Shown: positions 31,939 to 43,044 of the stretch, one piece after another
Position numbering within the stretch: position 1 is the first letter of the stretch
Layout of the letters: each line of letters starts with the position of its first letter
Assembly (NCBI GenBank): GCA_005656395.1
Contig: SRSI01000050.1
Location: 4,278,001 to 4,342,000, forward strand
Direction of reading: 5' to 3'
Length of the DNA: 64,000 nucleotides
Source: Strongyloides papillosus
Taxonomy: Eukaryota; Nematoda; Chromadorea; Rhabditida; Strongyloididae
Made by a program: the position numbers and the translations under genes
Notes under the pieces: generated by a model
The model's input: the letters and a program-made list of their open reading frames with translations, nothing else
Databases searched by the model: none
What the model was told of the DNA's origin: nothing

Positions 31939-33647
31939 TTATTTTTTTAACACTACATCGAAGAGTAATACAGCACATTTTAAAATGATAGTTTTTATTT
32001 TTGATTGTATCCGTATTTTCATTTCCTTTAGCAGTTTTTGTTGTTTCATTTTCTCCTGGTACGCCCTGTTGTAATTTCTTTTTTTCTCGAAATACTCTTT
32101 GGCTTCTATGTGCCTTTGGTCGTCGGGAGGCAGTTCTTCTAGACAACATTTATGTTCTTGAAGTTGCTTTTTCTGCCTCGCATTGGCTTTTTTACTTTTC
32201 TCTTCCCGACGAGTCTCCTCATACTCCAACCTCCTCTTTTTCTCCTGTTGGATCTTAGTCTCAACCTCCGTCCTTAACTTGTTGCCTTCTGGAAGGTTGA
32301 GACATTCCTTCCTTTTCTCTTCCTTTCTTTGGTAGGAGGTTTGTTTCCACTTTCTTTCTTTTTCTTTTTTCTCTTCCATCTCCTTATCGTGCTTCAATTT
32401 GGCTTCGTCATCTTCAGCCAACAGGACCATGGAAGCAGCCATTTCTTTGGCTTTTCTTTTCCGCTGTCTATGGTCCTCCGCTTTTTTTTCCTTCTTCACC
32501 CTTTCTGCCTCTAGGAGTTGCTTGTATTCACTGGAGTCTTTAGGAAGAGTCTCCAGCTTTGCTGCCACTTCTTCTCTTTTCTTCTGGTTCCTCTCTCTGG
32601 CCTTCCTGTTGAACTCGCTTCTTTCTTCTTCTGTCATGGCCTTGTGCCGTTCTGCCCTCATTTTGCTATTCCTCTGGATTTTGGCAATTCTTTCCTCCTC
32701 TGTCCTCCTCTCTTCCCATTTTTTCCGGTGGAATTTCTGCCTCTCTCGGAATTCTGCCAGCTCGAGCTCAGTCATTTTCCTGGTTTTCTCCTGGTATCGC
32801 CTTCTGTCATAGCAATGAATCCTTTCAATCATCTCCTGGTCGATGGATTCACTGTCACAACCTTTTTTCGTGTGGTTGAATGCTATATGGTGATTCAGGG
32901 CGACCAGACTTGGTTTCACGGTCGAGCATATTTGGCATTGATGCGGGTTGGCGTCAACTTCTCCATCTATCACCAGGGTTTTTGAGCTTGTGGACACCAC
33001 CTTATAAGACGAGCCTAGGTAATTTTTTGTCAAATTTATAAGGTGGGCCAATTTCTCTTCCTCAGTGACTCGAGAATCTCCCGGTAATGCCCTTTTGTGA
33101 ATATTCATCCATGTCCCCATTTCCGACCGTATCAGGATTCCTTCATCTTGTAGAGCTTTCTTCTCGCATTCATTGTACTTTGTTGTTTGAATGAAGATTT
33201 TTTTCCCTTGTAGCAGAAAGATGGCCATCACAAGGTACTTTGAAAAAGGCGTATTCAAAGCGATGTGATGTTCATCTTCCTGGGACTTCATGAGATTCTT
33301 CAGTTGTTTTTTATCTCCCCAACGTGATCTTGAAATCTGGTAGGTACTCCTTTTCCCCAATACAGTGAGTGGATAGATTTGTCACCATCTGAATCCTCAA
33401 CCATAATACAATAAATTTGATAATTTCCTACAAAAAATTTACAATTGTTAAAGTTTCTCTTTTTACCTGTCGCACTAATGGTTGTTGTTAAGTCCGATTT
33501 TTTCTCGATCAGTGGATATCCATCAATATCGGCAAGATTCATGTACTCCTCGGACGCCTTCCAGTCATCAACTTGGTTTTCAAGTTCCAGTACGACTATT
33601 TGTATTCAATAGAAGTTTTGGTACTCTTTGATGATAAGATTGTTCAT
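31939..33647 (-). pseudogene. Decaying C2H2/coiled-coil protein gene, higher GC than neighbours
   Basis: Coding sequence runs from ATG at 33647 through a 39-base intron (33466-33428) to TAA at 31939, but two defects interrupt it. One is an in-frame TGA at 33608-33606 after 13 codons. The other is a frame change near 33355, inside a run of Gs and As, that looks like one lost base. The last 473 codons are open. They hold a C2H2 finger (CQICSTVKPSLVALNHHIAFNH, first Cys near residue 142 of that frame), then about 280 residues of highly charged coiled coil with three related ~55-65-residue units centred on LETLPKD, LNLPEGN and LEELPPD. An intact shorter protein starting at 33285 is possible. The codons are clearly richer in G/C than those of nearby genes, hinting at transfer or mobile origin. 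I do not recognise the family. Confidence 0.55.
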
Positions 33648-33806
33648 TTTTTTAAGTGGTAGATAGTAACTAATTAAAGTGATTTCTAGTTGTGATAAAT
33701 GGTTATTTATAGTGTTTTTTTATGAAGGAAATTTTCATATAACTTTGTTTTTAATATAGTGTATTTTATTAGTCAGATTCCTTAATTTTTATTGCCAAAA
33801 AACCTT

Positions 33807-34050
33807 TGTTACATACGAAATCAAGCCAAGAATTCTCACCAAATACGAAACCCGCCCATAAAATTTTGGCTATATAAGGAGAACTCTTAGTGATATATAG
33901 ATATAGTGGTATTGGTGGTAGAGTTGGAGTTGGTATTCTTAAGGGATATGAATTTATAATAAATAAATATATTATATTTATTGTATACTAATTTTTCTTT
34001 ATTTTAATAAAAACTTGCTCTACATTTCGTGTTATTCCAAATCCGCTACA
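33807..34050 (+). repeat. Possible solo LTR
   Basis: A 244-base stretch starts TGTTAC and ends GCTACA. It holds a TATA-like GGCTATATAAGG at about 33870 and, further on, AATAAA signals and a GC-richer end, the order expected in a long terminal repeat. No matching target-site duplication and no second copy are seen, so this is weak. Confidence 0.3.
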
Positions 34051-34435
34051 CTATAACGCATATTGTAATCAAATTTATTTAGTTTTTTTTAAATTCAACG
34101 ATGACAAAGAGACCGTGTCGAATTTCCCTCATTTACTAAAAATCAGAGAGCATGTAGACTAGCCTCATTTAAAAACAGACTATTTTTCATACTTTATTTG
34201 GAATAATTAACGGAAGCTACCAGCCTTCTGTCCCTCCTTCTAATACTGAACTTTAAAAAATCATTAAGAAAGTATCTTCAGCTTGAGTTCTTATGGGAAT
34301 CCAAATTACGATATATTGCAGGCCGTTAGTAGATTTGTTCATTCTCATGGTACTAGCAGCCTGTTATAGGAAAATCAAAAAATGTGGAATATGTATATTA
34401 ACCTCATTTAAAAAAAAAGCTAGTGTACCTATTTC
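34051..34435. other. Spacer before the second peptide-gene block
   Basis: No gene. Two partly alike stretches, 'GACTAGCCTCATTTAAAAA' near 34156 and 'ATTAACCTCATTTAAAAAA' near 34398, suggest old repeat copies. Confidence 0.35.
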
Positions 34436-34905
34436 CGTACTTTAGTTAATATCAACTAGCATATGCTGTTACAATTCAAAGAAAATACATTTATAATTTT
34501 TTTATAAATAGTTCTGTTAGTAATAAACTATCAATTTTTTTTACACAAACGATAAATAAATTTTTTTTAATATTCAATGATAAAATTTCTTTTATTGTTG
34601 TTTTAACATAAATATTTATAAGTTTCATGTTTATAGATGATTTTTTATAATTTTGTAAACTATAATATTTTGTTATTCAAAACACCATGAAATTATATTT
34701 CATGTTAACTATCTCAATCATCCCAAAAATGATAGCTATTTACAATCCAAAAAATTGTGTTATTGAACAATGTGATATATTATGTGAAAAAGAAAATAAA
34801 CATGCAAGATGTGTCATCAAAAATAGGTATGAAGGACGTTATTACGTTATGAATGGTTGTGAATGCTATTCTGAAGACTGATAATTTTATTAGTAATTAT
34901 TATCT
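34436..34905 (+). repeat. Duplicated ~470-bp block, copy 2
   Basis: The partner of 29710-30180, in the same orientation, 4.7 kb away. It contains the intact peptide gene and its whole upstream region, so the promoter was duplicated too. Confidence 0.85.
34687..34881 (+). CDS. Small secreted six-cysteine peptide (CSalpha-beta-like)
   Basis: A single-exon 64-residue precursor. The first ~17 residues are hydrophobic (MKLYFMLTISIIPKMIA), consistent with a signal peptide. The mature part has six cysteines at 24, 29, 33, 42, 58 and 60, spaced C-x4-C-x3-C-x8-C-x15-C-x-C. The CxxxC plus CxC arrangement is the hallmark of the cysteine-stabilised alpha-beta fold of defensins and related channel-active peptides, though the 15-residue loop before the CxC is long. 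An antimicrobial or host-directed role is inference from the fold only. A damaged second copy lies 4.7 kb upstream. Confidence 0.65.
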   Translation: MKLYFMLTISIIPKMIAIYNPKNCVIEQCDILCEKENKHARCVIKNRYEGRYYVMNGCECYSED

Positions 34906-35574
34906 CATATTTCATTAAAGTTTAAATAAATATTTTTTATGTAATAATGTTATCAATAGAAACAAATACTTTTATTATGTCTATTAAATAAAATCACTTC
35001 TTAACAAAAGAATATATTTAAAGACAATTATCGGAAGGGATGAAAAAGAAAACTTTTTAACATTTGTTCTCTACATCTACCAATAACTTTTGTAGTACAC
35101 AAGTGTACTTATTTTAATAAACATTCTGTTTACAATATAATGTAACCTTTACTTTCAAATATACTCATTATAAAGATTTTTTCTCCTCAAAATCGTTATT
35201 AACAATAAACATAATATAATGATGAGAATGATAATGTTTGCAAATAAAAACTATTATCATATAGGTGCACACGTATTTGCTCATACACACCAGGCCAAAT
35301 ATGTGTGATTCTCTATATTTTAACATTAAATTCATCTTTTTTACAAGACAGTTCTCGACCACGTAACAATTTTTATAAAATTTTACTAGATACCTTAAAT
35401 ATTAATATTTTCCCACTATAACAAATATGCATTCCATGACTACGAATGTTTTTGATAAGATAAAGGACACATATCTTTTTTTCTAATGCATTGATTGCAA
35501 ATCAAGGTTAAACCATAATTACTTTTAAGTTAATGATAATGAATTTATACCAACTTTATTTATAGGAAACAAAT
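34906..35574. other. Upstream region of the GalNAc-transferase gene
   Basis: About 670 AT-rich bases. A short open frame on the minus strand (35168-35362) shows no family signature. The region should contain the promoter of the downstream gene. Confidence 0.4.
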
Positions 35575-38514
35575 ATGGGTTTATCGAAGATATTCTTTTT
35601 TCTACCACGACGTGTTGAAACCTTTCTTAATTTTCTACTCATTTTTTTAATTTCTGTTTTTGTATTCATAATTATTATCAATATCTTTGGTGTTTCTCCT
35701 GCTAGCAGTAATAGATTTAGTAGAGATATTCTTAAAAGACTAGAGGAACATAATAGTAAAAACAATGACATTTTACATGTGAGACCAGATTATTCTATTC
35801 CAAGAGAAGGTAAAGTACAACAAATATTTATTTATAATATAGTAATATATATACAGGACCAGGTGAAAATGGTAAAGCTGTTTATTTGACGGAGAGTGAA
35901 GAAAAGTTAGCAAAAGAAGAACTTAAAACATGGTTTATGAATATGCAAGCTAAGTAGGTTTTACCACTATAAATTTGTTGTTCGATTTGGACAGGAACAA
36001 TATAAAGCATCTGGACCTTTTATTCCAATGTCACCTTTCATTCCATCTTTACCATCTTTTCCCGGAATCCCTCTTTTTCCTGGTGGACCAGAAGGACCAG
36101 GTAAACCTACATTCCCTCTTCTACCTTTTTCTCCTTTTGGTCCTGGTTTTCCTATCTCACCTTTAATTCCAGGAGATCCTTTAGGTCCACGTTTTTGGGA
36201 CTTGGCTCTTTTACCACTTTTACCTTTTACTCCTTTAGCTCCAGGCATCCCAATAAGACCTGGTGGTCCCGGATCTCCTGGAGGTCCAGGCAAACCTGTT
36301 TGCCCATTTTTGCCTGGCATTCCTGGAACTCCACATAAACCTTCTCTTCCAATTGGTCCTGGAACTCCATCAACACCTTTAGGTCCAGGTTTTCCAGGGG
36401 GACACTTAATACAATCAATCATCTCCACAATACACATAGGTTTCTCAAATACTTCAACATCTTGACCGCGATTACCGTTATCTCCATCCATCCCTGGTTC
36501 ACCAGGAGGTCCTGGAGGTCCAGGTGGTCCTGGTTTACATTTGGGAACCATCATATCACAATTACAATAACTAGGTAAAGAATCCTCTCTTTTACCTCTC
36601 CCTTCAATAGAGATTGCATTTCTAAATTCTACAACTTCGTTCCATGCACCATTAGTAGAATTTTTGAAATTCTCAACTCCATTAGTTACAAAATTATAAA
36701 TATTATTAAATTCATTAACCATCAAATATATAAATAATATATTTATAAAAGTTGTAAATATAGTTATAGTTGAAGCAATAATAATTAAATTTTTTAACAA
36801 CATTATCCTTAGAAAAAAAGAAAAAAAATAAGTTACGATAAAAATAATAATAATATTAAAGATGAAAATAGTCAATTTTTTGATAATTAAAAGAAAAATA
36901 ATATACCTGTTATGTAGGAATACAATATATATAATATCTTTAATGGTTGAATAGTTTTAGAAAATGATATTAAAAAGACTTTAATATAATTATATATATA
37001 AAAACTTTTTATTATAGTGATAAAGTTTCACTGGATCGTTCAATACCGGATGTCAGATCAGAGGAGTGTAAAGCAAAGGTATATGACATAAAAAGTTTAC
37101 CAAAAGCTTCTGTTGTAATTATATTTACTGATGAGGCATGGAGCCCCTTGTTGAGGACTGTTCATTCTGTTTTTAATAGATCACCTCCTGAATTGTTACA
37201 TGAAATTATTTTGTATGATGATTTTAGTAAAAGAGGTAGGAATTATTATTATAATAACTGTTATAATTGATATGTAATTTGTTCATTGTTATAGATGAGT
37301 TAAAAGAAAAACTTGAGGAATACATTAAAAGGTTCGGGGGTGTTGTAAAAGTAGTTAGAGCAACAGAAAGAATGGGATTGATAAGAGCAAAAATTGCTGG
37401 AGCTGAACATGCAACAGGTGAAGTTGTTGTATTCCTTGATTCACATTGTGAAGCTAATGCTGGATGGTTAGAACCTATTGTTGAAAGAATATCACAAAAT
37501 AGAAAAGCTATTGTTTGTCCTTCAATTGATCATATCTCCGCTAAATCTATGGAATATAGTGGTAGCAGTGAAGTCTCAAGTGTCGGTGGTTTCAGATGGT
37601 CACTTCATTTTACCTGGGATCCAATTTCTGAAAGAGTCAGAAAAACATTAAAATCAAATACCGACCCTGTACCAAGTCCCACAATGGCTGGTGGATTATT
37701 GGCTGCAAACAGAGAATTTTTCTTTGAAATCGGTGCATACGATCCTGGTATGGATATATGGGGCGGTGAAAATTTGGAAATATCCTTTAGAACATGGATG
37801 TGTGGCGGGTCTATTGAATTTCTTGGTTGTTCACACGTTGGCCATATCTTTAGAGATGGCCATCCATATAATATGACAGGAAGAAATAATAATAAAGATG
37901 TCCATGGTACCAATTCCAAGAGACTTGCTGAAGTATGGATGGATGAATATAAAGAATACTATTATAGCCATCGTTCTGATTTAAGAAACACCGATGTTGG
38001 AGATTTAACTGAGAGGCATGAATTAAGAAAAAGACTTAAATGTAAATCTTTTAATTGGTATCTTGAGAATGTTATACCAGAACAGTTTGTACCGTTTGAT
38101 CACTCCATATTTTATGGAGTTGTTTCATATGGACCAAAAAAACTTTGTCTTGATACATTACAAAGACATGAAGATGCTTATAAGAGAGTTGGAGTTTATC
38201 CATGTCAAAATTTCTCCAATACAGAACTTTTCGCCATAACTGACAATGGTATTTTTAGGAGAGAAGAAAGTTGCATTGATAGTTCAAGAGAAAATGGGGT
38301 TACATACTTAAGAATGTTTTCATGTCCTCATGATGGTAGTGGCGAAAAATTCGAGAGAACAGAGAGTAATAAAATAAGATCAAAAAAGACTGGATTTTGT
38401 ATTGATTTTGAGGGACTTGAAACAGGTGATGATATCAAAATGACAGAATGTGACGATACTAAAACTTCACAAATTTTGGAATTGCTAGAATATCCTTTTA
38501 ATAATAAAAAATAA
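35575..38514 (+). CDS. Polypeptide N-acetylgalactosaminyltransferase (GALNT/GLY family)
   Basis: Four exons: 35575-35809, 35857-35953, 37018-37235 and 37295-38514; product 589 residues. It starts mucin-type O-glycosylation in the Golgi by moving GalNAc from UDP-GalNAc to Ser/Thr. It is a type II membrane protein with one hydrophobic segment at about 18-40. The stem contains the family's GPGENGKAV block. The GT-A catalytic domain shows [12 protein letters not shown] (metal-binding DSH at about 232-234) and the family signature [11 protein letters not shown] (339-349) with CSHVGHIFR. Residues about 450-585 are a ricin-type lectin domain with Cys-Leu-Asp and Cys-Ile-Asp repeats. The third intron (35954-37017) holds a complete collagen gene on the other strand. 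The exact GLY paralogue cannot be told by eye. Confidence 0.93.
35967..36803 (-). CDS. Cuticle collagen nested in a GALNT intron
   Basis: Single exon, 278 residues from the ATG at 36803. That start is preferred over an in-frame upstream one because a TTTCTAAG acceptor lies four bases before it. Layout: cytoplasmic start, hydrophobic segment at about 6-28, the nematode cuticle collagen N-terminal domain, a furin/BLI-4-like site RGKR at 69-72, a Cys-x-Cys group (SYCNC...KC) and then Gly-X-Y blocks broken by a short non-collagen piece with four cysteines (about 120-135) before the main triple-helix region. A short CSCP tail ends it. The product should be secreted, trimerised and cross-linked into cuticle. 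The whole gene sits between 35954 and 37017, an intron of the opposite-strand glycosyltransferase. Confidence 0.92.
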   Translation of the reverse strand: MLLKNLIIIASTITIFTTFINILFIYLMVNEFNNIYNFVTNGVENFKNSTNGAWNEVVEFRNAISIEGRGKREDSLPSYCNCDMMVPKCKPGPPGPPGPPGEPGMDGDNGNRGQDVEVFEKPMCIVEMIDCIKCPPGKPGPKGVDGVPGPIGREGLCGVPGMPGKNGQTGLPGPPGDPGPPGLIGMPGAKGVKGKSGKRAKSQKRGPKGSPGIKGEIGKPGPKGEKGRRGNVGLPGPSGPPGKRGIPGKDGKDGMKGDIGIKGPDALYCSCPNRTTNL

Positions 38515-38695
38515 TTATATTATTATTTATTGTATTATGGGTGCTTTTTATATGATGTTTTGTTAATAAATATACTTATGTTCACTAAAATTATCATACT
38601 TTTGGTGATAAAAAGAGTTGCGGTCGGTATTTGTAAATACTCCAAATTCATCTCTTTTCATTTTTTAATTTATTTCTTAACATTACTAATTAAAT

Positions 38696-39235
38696 ATGGC
38701 TGATGTAGAAGAAAATAAACCAACATATCCTTTAAAAGTATCTTATTGCCCAGGTAAGTTCAAAAAGTTTATTACTTTAATTAATTACTTAGAATGTACA
38801 ATGCCGTTTGAGTATTGTGAGTATAGTGGTAAAGTATGTTCTTCAAGACCGACTCAAGAGGTTGTAGAAGGTGTAGATGGAATGGTGATAACGGATAATG
38901 ATGCACCTGAAGAAAGCAAGCACCAGAAACGTGGAGGTAAAGGAACTAAAGGAAAAGTGACCGTTGATGAACCAAAAACTATAACACTTCAAAAAGCTTC
39001 AAGAGGAAAAAATAAGTACACAACGATTGTTAAGAATCTTTCTACCCATAAAGTTGATTTAAAGGCTGCAGCAAAGTTCTTCTCCTCCAAATTCGCTTGC
39101 GGTAGTAGTGTAACAGGACCCGATGAAATCGTTATTCAAGGAGATGTCACTGATGAATTGTTTGACGTCATTCCAGCAAAATGGTCCCATATCACTGATG
39201 ATGATATTGAAGATATTGGAGATGCTAAAAAGTAG
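38696..39235 (+). CDS. DENR: Density-regulated protein (DENR), SUI1 domain
   Basis: Two exons, 38696-38753 and 38793-39235, with a 39-base intron (38754-38792) that is open in frame and easily missed; product 166 residues. With the intron removed, the N-terminus reads SYCPE-CTMPFEYCEY, the conserved zinc-ribbon-like start of DENR. The SUI1/eIF1 fold covers about residues 75-150 (KTITLQKASRGKNKYTTIV, then KFACGSSVTG-PDEIVIQGD). DENR works with MCT-1 in recycling 40S subunits and re-initiation. The 3' part of this gene was copied into the tandem duplication that follows (fragment at 41516-41690). Confidence 0.93.
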   Translation: MADVEENKPTYPLKVSYCPGKFKKFITLINYLECTMPFEYCEYSGKVCSSRPTQEVVEGVDGMVITDNDAPEESKHQKRGGKGTKGKVTVDEPKTITLQKASRGKNKYTTIVKNLSTHKVDLKAAAKFFSSKFACGSSVTGPDEIVIQGDVTDELFDVIPAKWSHITDDDIEDIGDAKK

Positions 39236-39358
39236 AAATGTTTCCTCTTGTATTTATGATATTTTCATTCTGTTAAAAATATAAATTATGTTAGAAGAAA
39301 TTTTTATTATTAATATTTGAGGAGAGTTATTAGAATTATTATGTGATACAATTAAATT

Positions 39359-40663
39359 TTATTTATGCTTCAAAGATTCATAATCTATTTGAAAATGCAT
39401 AAATATTGTGTTGTTACAATTACATTCAATACATGTCTTGTTAACTTCAAAAAAAGAATTGTAAAAAGGATCAGGCATCTCGGTATACGTTTCACCGGGG
39501 AAAAATCGTCTGAATTCTCTTTCTTTATTATAATCAAATCTAGATCTAGCCAAAATCATTACAAAGTCTCTGTCATCATTAAAATCATGTGTACAATTAT
39601 CATGTTTTCTCTTGAAAGTTTTGATAACGTCTTCTTCAAAATCTGTAGTTTTCGAGTGAATTGCCAACCTATTAAAATTCTTGTTATTTTCGAGTAAATT
39701 ATTTATCATTGTTCGATTGATAAACTTAGTACATTCGCATTCTCTTATGTATATGTGACGTAATGTATGAAAGATTGGTAATGAAATGTTTGGTGGAATT
39801 TCTGGATACGATAAACAAAATTTCTCAGAACGAAGCTTCTCTACGTGATTTAATTTTTTAAGAAAATTGTAAAAATCCATGAATACTGGACTGTCAATTT
39901 ATGTAAAGGAAAAGCTCTCCTACACTTGTTCCATAATCAAATGAATCACTAATTATTTTGAATACTGGCGAATATCTCGATATATCTATTTTAAAGTAAT
40001 TAATATGTTTCATATTCACCTTGTTAAAATATCTTTCTACCAGTACATCTCTCTAGAATGATAATAAATACACAAGGGGGACGATAAATTTGTTTTATAA
40101 TAAAGTGTGTACGCAGATTTTTATATAAAGTACCATAAAGTATATCCTCAAGGACGCGTGTTATCAGTAACTCTGCATAATTGGTCTGGAAACCAAAGAT
40201 TTACCCTTTTTTACTGGACAATTTTCATGCTTTTTTGTGGGACAAACGCATTACCAGTAATATCTTTGTATATGTAGCTAATACTACTAATATACGAAAA
40301 ATCACTGTGTACACACTTCAAGTGGGAAGACTTTGGCGGTCAACCATTTGTAAACGATATTCAACGTACCTCATCTTCGTTCGAATATAAACGTTTAAGT
40401 TTTTTCTCTCCTAATTCGCAACGTATAGAATATTTTACCCATGTCATTCCATCAGCAACTCTATGACTACTATCAATATATAATTCATTCACTTTAGGTT
40501 TATCAAAACTATTAAAATTCTCCTGGATCATTGTATTGAAAAATTTAGACACAAGTCTCAAATTATAGAGTGTTCTCCAGTCAACTTTCTCCAGAACAAC
40601 TTTTATAAGTTTCTTAGGTAGCAAAGTTATTGGAAATGTAGGGTAGTCAGATTGAGCATCCAT
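39359..40663 (-). pseudogene. F-box protein gene, copy 1, frameshifted
   Basis: Exon 1 (40663-40370) encodes an intact F-box (FPITLLPKKLIKVVLEKVDW). The intron is 40369-40053. Exon 2 starts RDVLVERYFNKVNMKH, as in copy 2. Within exon 2, close to 39895-39925, this copy has one base more than copy 2, putting a TGA in frame (39891-39889). The remaining 173 codons (39880-39359) are open in the other frame. F-box proteins recruit substrates to SCF ubiquitin ligases through Skp1. If translated, this copy would keep the F-box but lose the C-terminal substrate region. A sequencing error cannot be excluded. Confidence 0.75.
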
Positions 40664-41008
40664 TGACCTTTGATAACTTAGAAAAAAACTAAACCCAATC
40701 TAAATATACAAAAGTATACCTGAAACAATGCAACATTAAAAAGTGTTAAATAAAAGTAAGAAAAAAGTAGGATGATAATTTTGTATACAAGAATAGAACG
40801 TTGCTTATTAAAGATAGCTATCAAAAAATGGAGGAGAGATAATATGAGGGAAAGTGAGGAATGATAAGATGACTATACAAAAAATGTATATTCTCATTTT
40901 TCTTGATGATTTTTATCTAATTTAAACTAAAAAGTTGGGAATTTATGTCCCTATCAGTACAGAGAATCCCAATTTCTTACCTTAAGTCATAGTTTCTTTA
41001 ATGATTGA
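40664..41008. other. Divergent spacer, F-box copy 1 / JMJD4-like fragment
   Basis: The 345-base counterpart of the spacer at 43045-43418, with recognisable similarity. It once held the two divergent promoters. Confidence 0.5.
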
Positions 41009-41690
41009 GTCATTTTTTTCTTTTGAATGTGTAGAGAATTAAATACCACAGATAGAAAAGAAAATTTAAGATTATTTCATGAGTTTATTCATCAAGATAA
41101 GTCTTGTACCTTTGAAGATTTATTTACAAAAGATTAGGATGCCAGGAAAGCTTGGTCAAATGATAATGAGACTTTAAAAAACATAAATTACTTTCAAAAG
41201 TGTGTGAAAATTTAAAATGTTTATTAATCATTGAGAAATGTACTTCAGATTGTTTAGAAGTGTCAATTACAGATAACGTTGAAGAATAGATTTACAAAGC
41301 TAAATATGTTTATTTGAAAGATTGGCATTTACAAGCTTTATGTAATATCAATGGATTAGATCAAGTGTATAAATTGTTTTCAGTCTAAAATTTTGATTGG
41401 ATTATCAAGGTATGATAACTCGTTTGGTAGAGACTATAGATTCCTGTACCTTGATACCAAAAGAACATGGACAAAGTTCCATTGTAATGTTGTGGAGTCA
41501 TAAAGTTGGTCTGCTAATTCGCTTGCAATAGTAGTGTAATAGGACCCGATGTAATCGTCATTCAAGAGGACGTTACTGAAGAATTATTTGGAGATATTGG
41601 AAATGCTAAAAAGTAAAAGTCTTCCCTTGTATTTACAATATTTCCATTGTATTAAAAAATAAAACATGTTAAAAAACTTTTATTGGTAAT
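41009..41690 (+). pseudogene. Chimeric fragment: JMJD4-like 5' part fused to DENR 3' part
   Basis: Bases about 41030-41515 match the first half of the JMJD4-like gene at 43419 and carry several nonsense changes (a TGG to TAG at 41135-41137 and TAG at 41287-41289). From 41516 the sequence becomes the last part of DENR (GACCCGATGTAATCGT..., then the 3' UTR) with its own stops. It is the scar of the tandem duplication and has decayed. No product is expected. Confidence 0.85.
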
Positions 41691-41724
41691 ATTTAAGAGT
41701 TATTTAAATGATATGTGATACAAT

Positions 41725-43044
41725 CTAACTATAACTATGCTTCATATACCCATCCATATGTAAAAAATATATAGAAATTCCGTTATTACAATTACATTCA
41801 TTACATTTCTTATTAACTTTAATAGAATTAAAGATAGGAAGATCAAGTGACATCGGATACGTTCCACAGGGGAAAAATCGGTGGAATTCCCTTTCTTTAT
41901 TGTAATCAGATCTTCTGGCCAAGTTTATTGTAGTTTCTTTGTGATTATTAGGTTCATGAGTACATTTATCATGCCTCCTCTTAATATTTCTGATAATATC
42001 TTCTTCAAAACTTGTAGTCTTCGAGTAAATTGCCAAAGCATTCAAATACTTATTATACTTAAATAAGTTATTTATCATTGTTCGATTGATAAACTTGGTA
42101 CATTCGCATTCTACAATAAATAAGTGACGTAATGTATGTAAAATTGGTAATGAAATATTTTGTGGAATTTCTGGATGCGATAAGCACAATTTGTTAGCAT
42201 AAATATGCCCTATGTAATTTAATTTTTTAAGAAAATTGTAAAAATCCATGAATATTGGACTATTATTTATGATAAAGTAAAAGTTTTCCACACTTGTTCC
42301 ATAATCAAATGAATCAATGATTATTTTGAATAATGGTGAATAGTTGTTTACTGCTATATCAAAGTTTTTGATATGTTTCATATTCACTTTGTTAAGATAT
42401 TCCTCTACTAGTACATCTCTCTAGAATGATAATAAATATACAAGGGGGAGATGAAATTTGTTTCACTGTAAAGTGTGTACGCATATCTCTACATAAAAGT
42501 GCTCTAAAGTACATTCTCAAGAATGCGTATTATCAGTAACTACATATAAAATCGATCTGGGAAACAAAGATTTACCTCTTCTTCTAATAGCTAATTCTCA
42601 TGCTTCTTTTGTGGGAAAAAGGCATGTGCACGCTTCACCAAGGATATCTTTGGATAGACACCAAATAACACTTCTATACGGAAAATCATTACGTACACAC
42701 TTCAGTGTGGAAGACTTTGGCGGTCATTCGTTTGTAAATGACATTCAACATACCTCATCTTCGTTCGAATATAAACGTTCTATTTTTTTCTTTCCTAGCT
42801 CACAAATTATGAAGTATCTTATTTTTATCTTTCCATTATCTTCATATTGACTATAAACTTTAAATTCGTTCATTTTGGGTTTATTAAATCTGTTAAAATC
42901 CCTCAAAATCATTTCGTTGAAAAATCTTGACACCAGTCTGAGATTATAAAGTGTTGCCCAGTCAACTTTTTCTAGGACAACTTTTATAATTTCATTTGGT
43001 AGCAAAGTTAATGGAAATGTGGGAAAATCAGATTCAATATCCAT
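41725..43044 (-). CDS. F-box protein, copy 2
   Basis: Two exons, 43044-42754 and 42420-41725, with a 333-base intron (42753-42421); product 328 residues. The F-box lies at residues about 8-48 (FPLTLLPNEIIKVVLEKVDWATLYNLRLVSRFFNEM) and would bind Skp1. The C-terminal region is not a clear LRR or FBA domain, but it has spaced cysteines (CECTKF, KKCNECNCNN) and Leu-rich strands. The substrate is unknown. It is convergent with the DENR-derived fragment and divergent with the JMJD4-like gene. This copy is intact, unlike copy 1. Confidence 0.85.

Noticed and set aside
36028..36465. Plus-strand Pro/Gly-rich open frame
   Set aside because: It is the antisense of the Gly-X-Y collagen region, which reads open on both strands.
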